This document shows positions 43,554 to 55,200 of a stretch of 64,000 bases of DNA, piece after piece. The stretch is from positions 918,983 to 982,982 of the forward strand of contig JBDXHU010000002.1 in assembly GCA_039989475.1 (NCBI GenBank). Direction: 5' to 3'. Made by a program: the position numbers and the translations under genes. Source of the stretch: JBDXHU01 sp039989475 (lineage in GTDB: Bacteria > Pseudomonadota > Gammaproteobacteria > Pseudomonadales > Halieaceae). The notes below the pieces were generated by a model, which saw nothing but the letters and a program-made list of their open reading frames with translations, did not search any database and was not told the DNA's origin. The number at the start of each line of letters is the position of its first letter. Position 1 is the first letter of the stretch.

Positions 43554-43922
43554 CTAGCTTCCCCGGGTTCTTTCTGGTTCGCGCAGACGATATTTTCCCG
43601 ATACTAAATAAGCGATGCCAATGAACACTGGAATCAAGGCAAAAGCGGCCACTTCCGTCCCTGCTACCCTCCAGACGCCAAGTGCCAGCGGCACCCCGAT
43701 AGCCAACCAGATAAGCCCCCACTTGTAGTCCATCTTGTAGCCGCCAGCCCCTTCGCTCAGCATTCTCATCATTTCCGGGTCGACATTTCCGCCCAGTTCG
43801 ACCAGCTTGACCAGGGTGTCCATCTTCTTGGTCTTCACCTTGTGCAGAAATACCAGCAAGGTAACCGGGATAAGACCAAACAACAGGCTAACGGCCATTA
43901 ATCCAATATAAGATTCGTTCAT
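43554..43922 (-). CDS. DUF6249-like small membrane protein
   Basis: 122 residues with membrane helices at about 6-24 (IGLMAVSLLFGLIPVTLLVF), 67-85 (WGLIWLAIGVPLALGVW) and 90-107 (VAAFALIPVFIGIAYLV), and a cytoplasmic loop (VKTKKMDTLVKLVELG). It opens the minus-strand operon with the second ECF sigma factor. The pattern resembles DUF6249 proteins found next to sigma factors in gammaproteobacteria. Function unknown. Confidence 0.65.
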   Translation of the reverse strand: MNESYIGLMAVSLLFGLIPVTLLVFLHKVKTKKMDTLVKLVELGGNVDPEMMRMLSEGAGGYKMDYKWGLIWLAIGVPLALGVWRVAGTEVAAFALIPVFIGIAYLVSGKYRLREPERTRGS

Positions 43923-44006
43923 ATACAGCGCTCCATAAATAGTGTCGTTTCTAGTTAGATGAACGAACTACCCGCTTTGGATTCATGCGGAAGATATTTA
44001 TTTGAA

Positions 44007-45824
44007 CTATTGGGCCGCGATCCAGGCATCGATTTTCTGCTCGAGCACATTCAGCGGCAGGGAACCGTCTTCCAACACTCGATCGTGGAAGGCACGGATA
44101 TCAAATTGTGCACCGAGTTGTGTGCGCGCTCGTTCGCGCAACTCAATAATCTTCAACTCGCCAATTTTGTAGCCCAGGGCCTGGCCGGGCCAGACAGCGT
44201 AGCGCTCCACCTCGGCAGTCGCGTCACTGATATGATTGCCCTCGGTAAGCACCACGTACTCAATCGCCTGCTCCCGGGTCCAGCGCTTGGCGTGCATACC
44301 GGTATCGACCACCAGTCTAACCGCCCGATGCAGCTCAGCCTGCAAGCGGCCAATATCATCGACCGGATCGCTCTGGTAAATACCCATCTCCGCCGCCAGC
44401 CGCTCGGCATATAATCCCCAGCCCTCACCCGCCGCGTTGGAATAAAAGATCGTATTCAATAGCGGTAACTCATCGGACATACCCAGCACCGTCTGCAGGT
44501 GGTGACCCGGATTGGCCTCGTGATAGGTCAGGGTCTGCAAGGTATAGGAGGGGTTGGCGGAGACATCGTAAAGACTGATCCAGAAGGTGCCCGGCACAGT
44601 ACCGTCCTGGCTGGGCGCCAGGTAGAAGGCGCCGCTCACTGCCCGCTCGCGGTGCGGCGGCACCGCCTTGATGGCGACTTGCTGATCGGGCAGCACACCA
44701 AACCACTGGGGCAGCAGCGCATCAACCAGGTCCAGGTCGGACTGCAGGTCTGCCAGTAATTGCTGCTTGCCCGCCTCGCTGTTGGCATAGGTGTAGCGTG
44801 GGTCCACCAACATCTGCGCCATACGCTCGCCCACCGTGCCCTCGCTGCGGCCAATCTGGCGCAGCAAGACGTCCATCTCGCCGTGAATGCGCGCCACCTC
44901 CGCCAGGCCAAGCTGGTGAATCTCTTCGGCCGACAGCGTGGTATCGGTAAAGTGGGTGATCATCGCCTGGTAGAAGCTGTCGCCCTCGGGCAGGCGCCAC
45001 ACACCAGGATCTGCATCCGCCTGCGGGATAAGTGCAAGCAAGGCATCGCGCAGTCGCGCGGTAGCCGGATTGACCTCCGCCGCCATGATGCCCAGCGCTC
45101 GCTCGCGCAAGCCTTTGTCCTCGACCAGATCAGCGCTGTCCAGCTTGCTGTTAAAGCTTGCCAGCAATGGGGTTTCAGCGAGCTCCAGCGCCAGCACCTG
45201 CTCAAGATTGTCGACTGTGCGCTGTAGTACGAAGTTCGGGGGAATGACACCCTGCTGCTGGTCATACTTGAGCTTGCTGACTAGGCCATCGAGGACAGCG
45301 GCATACTCTTGCAATCGCGCCAGGTAGCCCTCGGCATCGGCCCGAACGCTGATCGGGAAATTATCTTCCAGGATGGTGGGAACCGCGACATGCGGGCCCG
45401 ACAAATGCGATACCGCGTAGGGTACGAACCAATTGCCGTACTCCATCAGGACGCTGCCGTAATCAACCAGCTGCCCGGGCGCCAGCGCATTGCCGATATT
45501 GGTTTGAATCAACTGGACGCTGAACTTTTGCCTTTGACTCAAAGCCTGCAGCGGGTAGCTATTTATCTTGTTCAGCATCTGCCGCGCGCCCTGGCGCCTG
45601 GCCTGCTCGCTGTCGGGATCATAATGACTGAGCAGCCTGTCGGCCGGGCTGGCAGCGGGCACCCGATACAAATATTCGACTTCCGGGCGCAGGGCAAAAT
45701 AATCAAGCGCCAGCCCGGCCATGTCTTGCTGGAAGTTTGCTGTTTCGCGAGCAGGCGGTTGTTTCTCTGCACAGGCGCCCAGCAAAAGGCCCAGCATTAG
45801 CGCGGCCAAATAGCGCCTATACAT
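44007..45824 (-). CDS. DUF885 family lipoprotein peptidase
   Basis: Lipobox LLGAC at about residue 17 of the start MYRRYLAALMLGLLLGAC, so a membrane-tethered protein. The long helical DUF885 domain carries the metal motif TLTYHEANPGHHLQTVLG (about 425) and a later Glu in GEGWGLYAERLAAEMG, the arrangement of a metallopeptidase. 605 residues, normal for the family. An upstream extension in frame is ignored because the chosen ATG overlaps the end of the preceding lipoprotein gene by 8 bp and begins a lipoprotein signal. Probably cleaves peptides in the periplasm. Confidence 0.82.
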   Translation of the reverse strand: MYRRYLAALMLGLLLGACAEKQPPARETANFQQDMAGLALDYFALRPEVEYLYRVPAASPADRLLSHYDPDSEQARRQGARQMLNKINSYPLQALSQRQKFSVQLIQTNIGNALAPGQLVDYGSVLMEYGNWFVPYAVSHLSGPHVAVPTILEDNFPISVRADAEGYLARLQEYAAVLDGLVSKLKYDQQQGVIPPNFVLQRTVDNLEQVLALELAETPLLASFNSKLDSADLVEDKGLRERALGIMAAEVNPATARLRDALLALIPQADADPGVWRLPEGDSFYQAMITHFTDTTLSAEEIHQLGLAEVARIHGEMDVLLRQIGRSEGTVGERMAQMLVDPRYTYANSEAGKQQLLADLQSDLDLVDALLPQWFGVLPDQQVAIKAVPPHRERAVSGAFYLAPSQDGTVPGTFWISLYDVSANPSYTLQTLTYHEANPGHHLQTVLGMSDELPLLNTIFYSNAAGEGWGLYAERLAAEMGIYQSDPVDDIGRLQAELHRAVRLVVDTGMHAKRWTREQAIEYVVLTEGNHISDATAEVERYAVWPGQALGYKIGELKIIELRERARTQLGAQFDIRAFHDRVLEDGSLPLNVLEQKIDAWIAAQ

Positions 45825-46311
45825 CGCCCCAATCCAGGTCATCCATAAAGGATTCATCGTCCTCCGCCAGGGTAGCGGGCGCCGCGTCCTCGAACTGTGC
45901 ATTACAGGCATCAATTTCGGGTTTGGCGGCCAGGTAATTGGTGATTAATTTCCGGGCGATATCCACCTCTTCGGTCAAGCTCATATTCTTGCGATGGAGT
46001 ATGCGGTTGGTAATGTTTTGCATGCCCTCGTTCAAGGGTACGGCACAGCGGTGAAAGGCCATCACCTCGGCAACTGTCTGTTTCTGGCCCTGCTGGTACA
46101 TGAACACCTCGTTGGAATCCGAGAAGAAAACCATGTCCACCGTGCCATCACCGCGCAGGTCCTGCACGCACATATCCATCACGATATAGGAATCACAGAC
46201 CAGGCTGGCCGGAGCCGGAGCCGGAGCCTGCACCGCAACGGGAGCCGGGGTCGGGGTACTGCTGCAGGCCACTACCATCAGTAGGCTTGCCAGCAAAAAA
46301 ACAATGCGCAC
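45817..46311 (-). CDS. Small lipoprotein of unknown function
   Basis: Signal with lipobox VVACSS (Cys about 16), then a Pro-Ala linker (PAPVAVQAPAPAPA) coded by a GGAGCC-type tandem repeat, then a 120-residue domain with DSYIVMDMCVQDLRGDGTVD, which looks like the FG-GAP/EF-hand-like D-x-x-GDGTVD loop, and an acidic tail. Start is GTG with AGGTG upstream. Co-transcribed with the DUF885 gene, overlapping it by 8 bp. No family recognised. Confidence 0.7.
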   Translation of the reverse strand: MRIVFLLASLLMVVACSSTPTPAPVAVQAPAPAPASLVCDSYIVMDMCVQDLRGDGTVDMVFFSDSNEVFMYQQGQKQTVAEVMAFHRCAVPLNEGMQNITNRILHRKNMSLTEEVDIARKLITNYLAAKPEIDACNAQFEDAAPATLAEDDESFMDDLDWGDV

Positions 46312-46397
46312 TTAGCACCTGTATCGCCAATAGTAAGACCGGCTAGTGTATCTTCTCTGGCTGGTATTGAACAAATCGATGCAAGGGCGCTTACACT

Positions 46398-46652
46398 ATG
46401 AATTGTCGACCCGGCTGCGGAGCCTGTTGTATCGCCGCCTCAATCAATAGTCCCCTGCCGGGCATGCCACAGGGTAAGCCCGCCGGCGTGGTTTGCGTCA
46501 ACCTGGACCCACTGAGCTATCAGTGCCAAATCTGGGGCACCCCTGGCTACCCAAGCCTGTGCGCGCAGTTTCACCCGGCAGCCAACATTTGCGGTGATAG
46601 CCGTGAGGAGGCTATTCGGCTGATCACCGAGCTGGAAATCGTGACCCGCTGA
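46398..46652 (+). CDS. YkgJ family cysteine-cluster protein
   Basis: 84 residues. Eight Cys-rich sites: NCRPGCGACCIAASINSPLP, VVCVNLD, YQCQIWG, SLCAQFHP and ICGDSREEA. Pattern CxxxCGxCC is the metal-cluster signature of the YkgJ/YeiW group. Function unknown; zinc or iron-sulfur binding suspected. Stands alone, 6 bp from the convergent amidohydrolase. Confidence 0.85.
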   Translation: MNCRPGCGACCIAASINSPLPGMPQGKPAGVVCVNLDPLSYQCQIWGTPGYPSLCAQFHPAANICGDSREEAIRLITELEIVTR

Positions 46653-46658
46653 GGCGAC

Positions 46659-47933
46659 TCAGTCCTGCTTGTAGACCTTGCCGCGTTTCATAACAAAGCG
46701 CACATCTTCCATGGTGCTGATATCGACAAGCGGGTTTCCGCGCACGGCGACGATGTCCGCCAGTTTGCCGGCCACCAGTTCACCGCGATCATCCACACCC
46801 AGCAAATCGGCTGCGTTAATCGTCGCCATGCGCAGCGCCTGGACAGGGCTGACCCCGTTGGCCACCAGCGCCGCAAATTCACGACCATTTTCGCCGTGCG
46901 GATAGACACCAGAGTCTGTACCCAGGGCCATGTTCAGCTTTGCCTTCAGCGCCTTTTGCAGGCTCTGCGCCACCAGTGGCTTCAGGTAGTCATTCTTGGC
47001 TCGAATCTCGGGCGGGGTATCCTCCGGCAGGGGAAGGCTGTTGATATACAGATTCGGCACCAGGTAAGTCCCGTGCTTTTTCATGAGCCGAATCGATTCA
47101 TCAGACAACACCGAGCCGTGTTCAATTGACGCCACCCCGGCCTTGACCGCCGCATTGATGCCTTCAGTGCCGTGCGCATGCGCCGCCACTTTCATGCCCA
47201 GCTTGCTTGCCTCGCGCACAATCGCCTGCAGTTCTTCCAGGGAATACTGCTGGGCACCAATCGCCGCCTGCTTGGAAAAGGAAAACACGCCGGCAGTGGC
47301 GCAAACCTTGATCACGCGCACCCCGTGCTTGGCCTGGTAGCGCACCGCCTTGATCACTTCATCGACGCCGTCAGCAATACCCTGCCTGGGCCCAAATTCC
47401 AGTACACCGGGAGCAAAGCCGGTGACGTCACAGTGGCCGCCGGTTATCGAGATATAGTGGCCCGCCGGCCACATATCCGGTCCGGGCACCGTACCCCGGT
47501 TGATCGCCCGCATCAGGGCAACATCGGGGAAACCGGTGTTGGCACCAACATCGCGCACTGTCGTGAAACCCGCCTGCAGGGTCAGGTCGGCAAAGCGCAC
47601 TCCGCGAATGGCCCAGTCCGGTGCGGTCTCCAGTACCGGCATGGTGACCCAGTCCGAGCCGGTAAAGAAATCGAGGGTCAGGTGCGAATGCATATCCAGT
47701 AGACCGGGTAGCAGGGTTACATCACCCAGTTCAAGCCGGCGTGCTGTGGCGGCTATAGTGGCGGGATTGATTGCCGCGATCAGGCCATCTTCGACCAGTA
47801 GAACCGCGGGAGACACCAGCTTGCCGCTTCTGACATCGAGCATCCGTTCAGCGCTCAATACCAGGGTTTCGGCCAGGCCGGTCAACGGTGTGGAAACTGC
47901 CAGTACAATCAGCAGTTGGTAGACTTGTCTCAT
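46659..47933 (-). CDS. Exported amidohydrolase family protein
   Basis: Signal peptide MRQVYQLLIVLAVSTPLTGLA, then the amidohydrolase barrel with first metal pair LLDMHSHLTLDF (about 80), the carbamylated-Lys region near GVRVIKVCATAGVFS, later His in VAAHAHGTEGINAAV (about 245) and IEHGSVLSDES, and metal Asp in LGTDSGVYPHGENG. Related to imidazolonepropionase-like dipeptidases. Likely cleaves a peptide or amide in the periplasm. Downstream of gdhA in the same direction, separated by a hairpin. Confidence 0.87.
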   Translation of the reverse strand: MRQVYQLLIVLAVSTPLTGLAETLVLSAERMLDVRSGKLVSPAVLLVEDGLIAAINPATIAATARRLELGDVTLLPGLLDMHSHLTLDFFTGSDWVTMPVLETAPDWAIRGVRFADLTLQAGFTTVRDVGANTGFPDVALMRAINRGTVPGPDMWPAGHYISITGGHCDVTGFAPGVLEFGPRQGIADGVDEVIKAVRYQAKHGVRVIKVCATAGVFSFSKQAAIGAQQYSLEELQAIVREASKLGMKVAAHAHGTEGINAAVKAGVASIEHGSVLSDESIRLMKKHGTYLVPNLYINSLPLPEDTPPEIRAKNDYLKPLVAQSLQKALKAKLNMALGTDSGVYPHGENGREFAALVANGVSPVQALRMATINAADLLGVDDRGELVAGKLADIVAVRGNPLVDISTMEDVRFVMKRGKVYKQD

Positions 47934-47935
47934 AA

Positions 47936-47959
47936 GTAATGCCCTGTTTTAGCGGGGCA

Positions 47960-47963
<4 letters not shown>
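47936..47963. repeat. Hairpin between gdhA and the amidohydrolase gene
   Basis: Arms GTAATGCCC (47936-47944) and GGGCATTAC (47955-47963) pair over 9 bp with a 10-nt loop. The right arm contains the gdhA stop codon, and the left arm ends 3 bp before the amidohydrolase ATG (minus-strand reading). No T-run follows, so it may cap the gdhA message or hide the amidohydrolase start rather than terminate. Confidence 0.6.
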
Positions 47964-49318
<1,355 letters not shown>

Positions 49319-49419
49319 GATTCTCTCCCTACTATTGTCGGGCGGAGAGTAGCACAGGCGCTATAGCGGAATTATGTCATTAATCAATTTCTTGGCAGGC
49401 CAGAACCCTGGGGCAAGGC

Positions 49420-50913
49420 CTACATTCCGGTCTGTACACGCCACTGTTCCGGCGCCCAGGCAATAATCGCATCGGCGTCGACCTGCAGCAGGAAGTCCGC
49501 CGCAACGGCGGACTCGGTCGCAGCGGTGACCGCCGCCACATAACCAGCCTCGTCAACATACAGGCTGGCCAGCTGCTCCGCCGTATACAGTGCGGTGGTG
49601 CCAAACAGGAAGCAGAAGCTGCCGCCGGCCTGGCCCTCACCGGACAGCACCGCCACCGGGGCATCCACATAGGGAGTGCGAATACCGCCCAGCACATTGC
49701 CATTATCATCTTTTGGATAGGCTGACTGGTCATCAGTCAGTTCCAGACGCGGCGCTGTCACCGGCAAATCACCATTGACGACCCAGTTGTCCAGGGCGCG
49801 GACTGCACGGGCAAAAACATAGTGCATGGGGCCTGAGTTGAATGGCTTGTCGCATTGCAGGAAACCGAGCACGGTATCCTCTTCAACCACGGCGGCAAAC
49901 TGCGGTTCACCCACTGAATCCAGCCTGCCCGAAATAATGGTGTAGTAATCAGCGTGCGCCGTACCCGCCACCTCCCAGAGGCGGAAGCTGTCGCTGTCAT
50001 CCTGCCTCGATACGGCATAACCCAAAGAGGTCACATCGGTTTCGGTCTGGAAGGTCATCACCGGCACATTGATATCAGCGCGAATCCGCGGCGCGTCCGG
50101 GGTGGGAATCGCGACCTGGGGCGCCTGAGCCAGCGGCGAGGAACCATCGCCGCGGCTGTGCACCATGAATCCGTTATAGGCGTTGTACAGTAACTGCACC
50201 GCGTTGATGTAGGTCACCAGGCGGCTGGCGGACTGAGACTCACCGTAGGCCACCAGCCGGTCGGGCACCATGCCGTTGAGCACATCGATAGCCTGGGGCT
50301 GGCGCAGGATAGCGGTCACCTGGGAGAACATATCGTAGGAGAAGCTGTCGCCCGGGTGCATCAGCGAACCATAGCGATCGGGGTTGACGTTTTTCAGGTG
50401 CAGGGGCGCCAGGCTGTTTTCGCTGCCTTCAATGCCGACGAACTGGGCCGAAATGCCTATCCAGATATGACCACTGCGATACATCTCCACATGGCCAGTG
50501 CCCCAACTGGGTGGTATGTCAAAACCTGAGGTGACGTTGAGCCACTCCACCAGCACCGAGCCGTTGAAATCAGCGGCATTCAGCGGCCGGTGCACTACGA
50601 TGCGGGTCTTGTAGGCCGCCTGCTCGCCGGGTTCGGCCTGCCACAGGCCGTCGTTGCCCAGCTCATTGAGATTGGTGAAGGCCGTGGCGCTACCCTCCAG
50701 AAAGTACTCCTGCTCCTCGTAGCCGATATCGGCCAGGTCGAAGGCCTGGGCCTGCAGAAACAAAGAGCCTGCATCCGGCGGGTTCGACACCGTGGGACTG
50801 GCCACCGGCAGGAATTCGGGCTCCGCCACCGGGTTGAAGCTGTTGCCGCCGTCACTGCAGCCCAGTAGCAGGATGAACAGGGGTAATAGCGCAAAATAGC
50901 GGATCGAGGGCAT
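49420..50913 (-). CDS. Lipoprotein alpha/beta hydrolase-domain protein
   Basis: Start chosen at MPSIRYFALLPLFILLLGCSDG, where AAGGA lies 8 nt upstream; the Cys after LLLG is the lipid anchor (about 19). The hydrolase has a nucleophile elbow LVAYGESQSASRLVTYINA with Ser in GES, a later acid/His region AGTAHADYYTI, and ends with a 498-residue chain typical of the 'alpha/beta hydrolase domain' (PF20091) proteins of marine proteobacteria. Probably an esterase on the periplasmic face. Confidence 0.78.
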   Translation of the reverse strand: MPSIRYFALLPLFILLLGCSDGGNSFNPVAEPEFLPVASPTVSNPPDAGSLFLQAQAFDLADIGYEEQEYFLEGSATAFTNLNELGNDGLWQAEPGEQAAYKTRIVVHRPLNAADFNGSVLVEWLNVTSGFDIPPSWGTGHVEMYRSGHIWIGISAQFVGIEGSENSLAPLHLKNVNPDRYGSLMHPGDSFSYDMFSQVTAILRQPQAIDVLNGMVPDRLVAYGESQSASRLVTYINAVQLLYNAYNGFMVHSRGDGSSPLAQAPQVAIPTPDAPRIRADINVPVMTFQTETDVTSLGYAVSRQDDSDSFRLWEVAGTAHADYYTIISGRLDSVGEPQFAAVVEEDTVLGFLQCDKPFNSGPMHYVFARAVRALDNWVVNGDLPVTAPRLELTDDQSAYPKDDNGNVLGGIRTPYVDAPVAVLSGEGQAGGSFCFLFGTTALYTAEQLASLYVDEAGYVAAVTAATESAVAADFLLQVDADAIIAWAPEQWRVQTGM

Positions 50914-51075
50914 GGTAATCATCCTTGCTGTTATCAGCCAAAGTCGGCGCAGACCTATAAGTAATACATACGTCTCGGTCTCGCAACTAGTTCCCTCAGA
51001 GACCACAAAATGCGATAGAATGGTTTACTTTCCGCGGTACGGGCCAACGCCGGCCCTGGGCGAGGTATAAGCACA

Positions 51076-52293
51076 TTGCTAAAACTACCGGCGAATAGAA
51101 AATATATAAGAGTCGCCGCCCCATTTCTGGTAATAGCTTTCGGGGCTGGTGTCTATTCCCTGTTACAGGCTAACAAGCCAGCTCCTGAGAAGCGTGAGGG
51201 CGGTCCCCGTCCCATTACCGTGTTCGTGGAGCAGGTTGAATCCGAACAGGTCATGCTCGATGTGGTAACCCAGGGCGAGGTGCGCTCGCGGGTATCTATC
51301 GATCTTGTGGCCGAAGTCAGCGGGCGGGTTACCGATGTCTCCAGGGAATTCATGGAAGGCGGCAGCGTTAGCCCCAACCAAACCCTTATTAGCATCGAGG
51401 ACACCGATTACCGCCTGGCCTTAAGCCAGGCCGAAGCGCGCGTGGCTGAGGCAACCGTGGGTGTCGAGTTGGCGCTGGCGGATGCGGACGTCGCCCGCAA
51501 GCAACTGCGCGGCACCCCGAACCCATCGAACCTGGCCCTGAAGAAACCCCAGGTAGCCGAGGCCAATGCCAAGCTCAAGGCCGCCCAGGCAGACCTGGAA
51601 CAGGCGCAGGTTAACCTGCAGCGCACCCAGGTTGCCCTGCCCTTCCATGGCCGCATTGCCAAAACCTATGTCGACCTCGGTCAATATGTCAGCGCCGGCA
51701 CCCCCCTTTGCAGCGCCTTCGCCACCGACCAGGTGGAGATTCGCCTGCCGATTACCTATGACCAACTGGCGGCACTGGGCCTGCCCATAGGCTATGTCGC
51801 CGAGCCCGGAGCCGGTCTCGATGTGAACTTCAGCGCCAGGGTAGCCGGTCGCGAACAGCTGTGGCAGGGTCAACTGGTAAGACTGGACGCCTCCATCGAC
51901 AGTGAAACCCGCACCCTCTACGCCATTGCTGAAGTGGAGGACCCCTACGGCGCCAATCGTTCCGAGTACGGCATGCCCATGGCAGTCGGGCTCTACGTAA
52001 CCGCCACAATCAGTGGTCGCGAACTTGACAATGCGGTGCGCATTCCTCGCAGTGCCCTGCGTGCCGGCGATACGGTCTTCGTTCTCGACCAGCAGGGTAT
52101 GCTCGATATTCGCACGGTCAGCGTTACCCACAGCTCGCCGGAACACGCCGTTATCGACAGCGGCCTTCGCGCTGGTGAAAAACTCATCACCAGCACCATC
52201 CGCAACCCGATTCCGGGTATGGCGCTGGAAGCCAACCAGCTCGATTCCAGCAGCGTTGTCACCACCGCAGAGGCCAAGAACGGGCGGGGCTGA
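51076..52293 (+). CDS. RND efflux periplasmic adaptor (membrane fusion protein)
   Basis: N-terminal membrane anchor (RVAAPFLVIAFGAGVYSLLQ), lipoyl/barrel-sandwich segments (VSIDLVAEVSGRVTDVSREF and AKTYVDLGQYVSAGTPL) flanking a coiled-coil hairpin (about 110-190) and a beta-barrel domain. Start is TTG with GAGGT upstream; no better codon is in frame. It ends 2 bp before the permease gene. Links the inner-membrane pump to an outer-membrane channel, which is not encoded here. Confidence 0.88.
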   Translation: MLKLPANRKYIRVAAPFLVIAFGAGVYSLLQANKPAPEKREGGPRPITVFVEQVESEQVMLDVVTQGEVRSRVSIDLVAEVSGRVTDVSREFMEGGSVSPNQTLISIEDTDYRLALSQAEARVAEATVGVELALADADVARKQLRGTPNPSNLALKKPQVAEANAKLKAAQADLEQAQVNLQRTQVALPFHGRIAKTYVDLGQYVSAGTPLCSAFATDQVEIRLPITYDQLAALGLPIGYVAEPGAGLDVNFSARVAGREQLWQGQLVRLDASIDSETRTLYAIAEVEDPYGANRSEYGMPMAVGLYVTATISGRELDNAVRIPRSALRAGDTVFVLDQQGMLDIRTVSVTHSSPEHAVIDSGLRAGEKLITSTIRNPIPGMALEANQLDSSSVVTTAEAKNGRG

Positions 52294-52295
52294 AC

Positions 52296-55200
52296 GTGAG
52301 ACGACTGATCGCCTGGTGGGTGTATAACCCGGTTGCCGCCAACTTGCTGATGGTGGGCATTTTGCTCGCCGGCTACCTGGGTTTCATGACCATGGAGCGC
52401 GAGGCCTTTCCTTTTTTCAAACCCAACCAGGTTGAAATTGAAATCACCTGGCCCGGGGCCGCCCCCCAGGAAGTCGAAGAGCAGATTATCCTGCGCATCG
52501 AGCAGGCGCTGAAGGAAGTCGACAACGTCTACCGGGTCTATGCCACCGCCAGCGAGAATTTTGCCAGCATTGATGTGCTCACCTATGCCGGTGTCGACGT
52601 CAACAACTTCCTCGACGATGTAAAGAACGCGGTCGACTCGGTGACATCCCTGCCCAGGGATGTGGAAAACATCCAGGTGCGACGCACGGTCTACCGCGAT
52701 GAGATGGCGCGCATCGCAGTGCACAGTGAACAACTCAGTGAACGCCAGCTGGTGCGCCTGGCTGATGATTTGCGCGATGAACTGGCGCGCCTGCCCTTCA
52801 TCTCCATAGTCGAGCTGTTCGGCGCACGCCAGGAAGAAGTGGCCATAGAACTCTCTGAGCAGGCCATGCGCCGCTACGGGCTCAGTTTTGACGAAGTGGC
52901 CACGGCGGTGCGAAGCAGCTCCATCAACCTGTCCTCGGGCCAGGTGCGCACGGATACTGGCGATGTCAGGTTGCGCGCGCGCAACCTGGCTGATTCAGAG
53001 CAGGATTTCGGCGATATCGTGGTGCGCCAGAGCCCCGACTCCGGCATCGTGCGACTGCGCGATGTTGCCACGATTATCGATGGCTTTGAGGACGAGCAAA
53101 TTCTTGCCACCCTCAACGGTGAGCCGGCGGTACTGCTGCAAATCATGACCACCGAATACATGCAGGTGGTAAAAAGCAGTGACACCATGAAAGCCTGGTT
53201 GGAGGAGCGCCGCGCCACACTGCCAGAAGGTGTCAGCCTGACCCTCTGGGGTGACAGCGCCGATATTTACCGGGGCACCATGAGTACCATCATGCAATCG
53301 GCGTATATCGGCTTGCTGCTGGTGTTCCTGGTATTGATCCTGTCCTTGCGGCCGCAAGTGGCCCTGTGGGTGACCGCCGGCATTGCCGTGGCATTCCTCG
53401 GTACCTTCTCACTGTTACCGGCCAACGACGTCTCCCTCAGTGTCATGTCCACCTTTGCCTTCCTGCTGGTACTGGGTATTGTCGTCGATGACGCCATCGT
53501 CGTGGGCGAGAGCATCCACCACCACAGCCACACCGAAGGTGGCGGACCCGAGAGTGCGGTAGAGGGCGCCTTCGCTGTCTCCAAGCCGGTGATTTTCGCG
53601 GTGCTGACCACGGTTATTGCCTTTGCGCCCTGGTTCTTCGTTTCCCTGGCCCAGGCCCAGATTACCCGCCAGTTATCGGTAGTGATTACCGTGGCCCTGT
53701 TTATCTCCATTGTTGAGGCCTTCCTGATTCTGCCCGCGCACCTGCGCCACCTGCAACCGCGCAAGAAGCTGGGCCGCCTGATGCAGCGCCAGAAAAACCT
53801 GGAAGAAGGCATCGTCAACTTCGCCAACACCACGTATCGCCGCTACCTGACGGCCGCCCTGGAGCAGCGCTACCTGACCGTGAGTATTTTCATCGCCTGC
53901 CTGGTAATCAGCGTCGGCATCTTCAGCAGTGGCTGGGTCAAGTTTGCCTTTGCGCCCGAGGTCCAGGGGACCCAGGTCTACCTGCAGGCACAACTGCCCA
54001 CCGGCACCCCCTACAATCGCTCCCTGGAAATCCTGCAGCAGTTCCAGCTGGCCCAGCGACAACTGATCAAGGAAGTGGACGCCCGTGCCGCCGAGGGTGG
54101 CAGCGGCGAACTGATACACGGCTGGTATACCCGCGCCCGTCGCGACAGCGTACTGGCGATCATTGAGCTGGTGCCTCCCGAGCAGCGTGACATGACCGGC
54201 AAGGAAACCGCGACACGGCTGCGCGACCTGGTGGGGGACGTACCCGACGCCGATGAAATCAAAATCAGCTACACCATCGACCAGGATACGCCGGGCGTGT
54301 CCTATGTACTGCGTCATCGTGATCGCGAGACCTTATTGACCGCCAGCAAGGAGCTGAAGGCCCAGTTGCAGGCCTACGACGGCACCTACTTCGTCCGCGA
54401 CAACCTGCAGGGCCAGACCGACGAGCTGCATATGAGCCTGCTGCCCGGTGCGGAGAAGCTTGGCCTGACCCTGGCCGACGTATCGCGCCAGGTACGCCAG
54501 GCCTACTACGGTGAGGAAGTTCAGCGCCTGCCGCGGGAAAATGGCGACGTCAAGGTAATGGTCAAGTACCCCCGCTCAGATCGAGAGAGCCTCGACAGCC
54601 TGCGTGACTTCCGCGTGCGCACCGCCGATGGTCGCGAGGTGCCGCTGCTGTCTATCGTCGAAGTTGAACTGGCAGTGGGACTGCGTCGCATCCAGCGTCG
54701 CGACGGCGAGCGCATGGTGCAAATCAGTGCCGATCTCAGTACCGAGCTGATGAGCGATATCAGCTCTGATATGAACGACAACTTCCTGCCGGACTTCAAG
54801 GAACGCTATGCGGGGCTGGTGGTATTGAAGGCCGGTCAGGCTGAAAACGAGGAATTCTTCCTCGACGAGATTACCTCGCTGTACACCATCGCGCTGTTCG
54901 TCATGTACGCCCTGATCGCGGTAGCCTTCCGCTCCTACTGGCTGCCACTGCTGATCATGACCGCGATACCCTTTGGCTTTATGGGCGCTATTTACGGACA
55001 CCTGCTATTCGGTGTCTCCATGGCCATGTTCTCCTACTTCGGTATCGGCGCCGCCGCGGGCGTGGTGGTCAACGATAACCTGGTGCTGGTCGACTATATC
55101 AGTCGCCGGCGCGCGCGCGGCGAGTCGGTCATGCAGGCAGTACAGGAAGCCGGCGTTTATCGCTTCCGCCCCATTTTATTGACTACCGTGACAACTTTTA

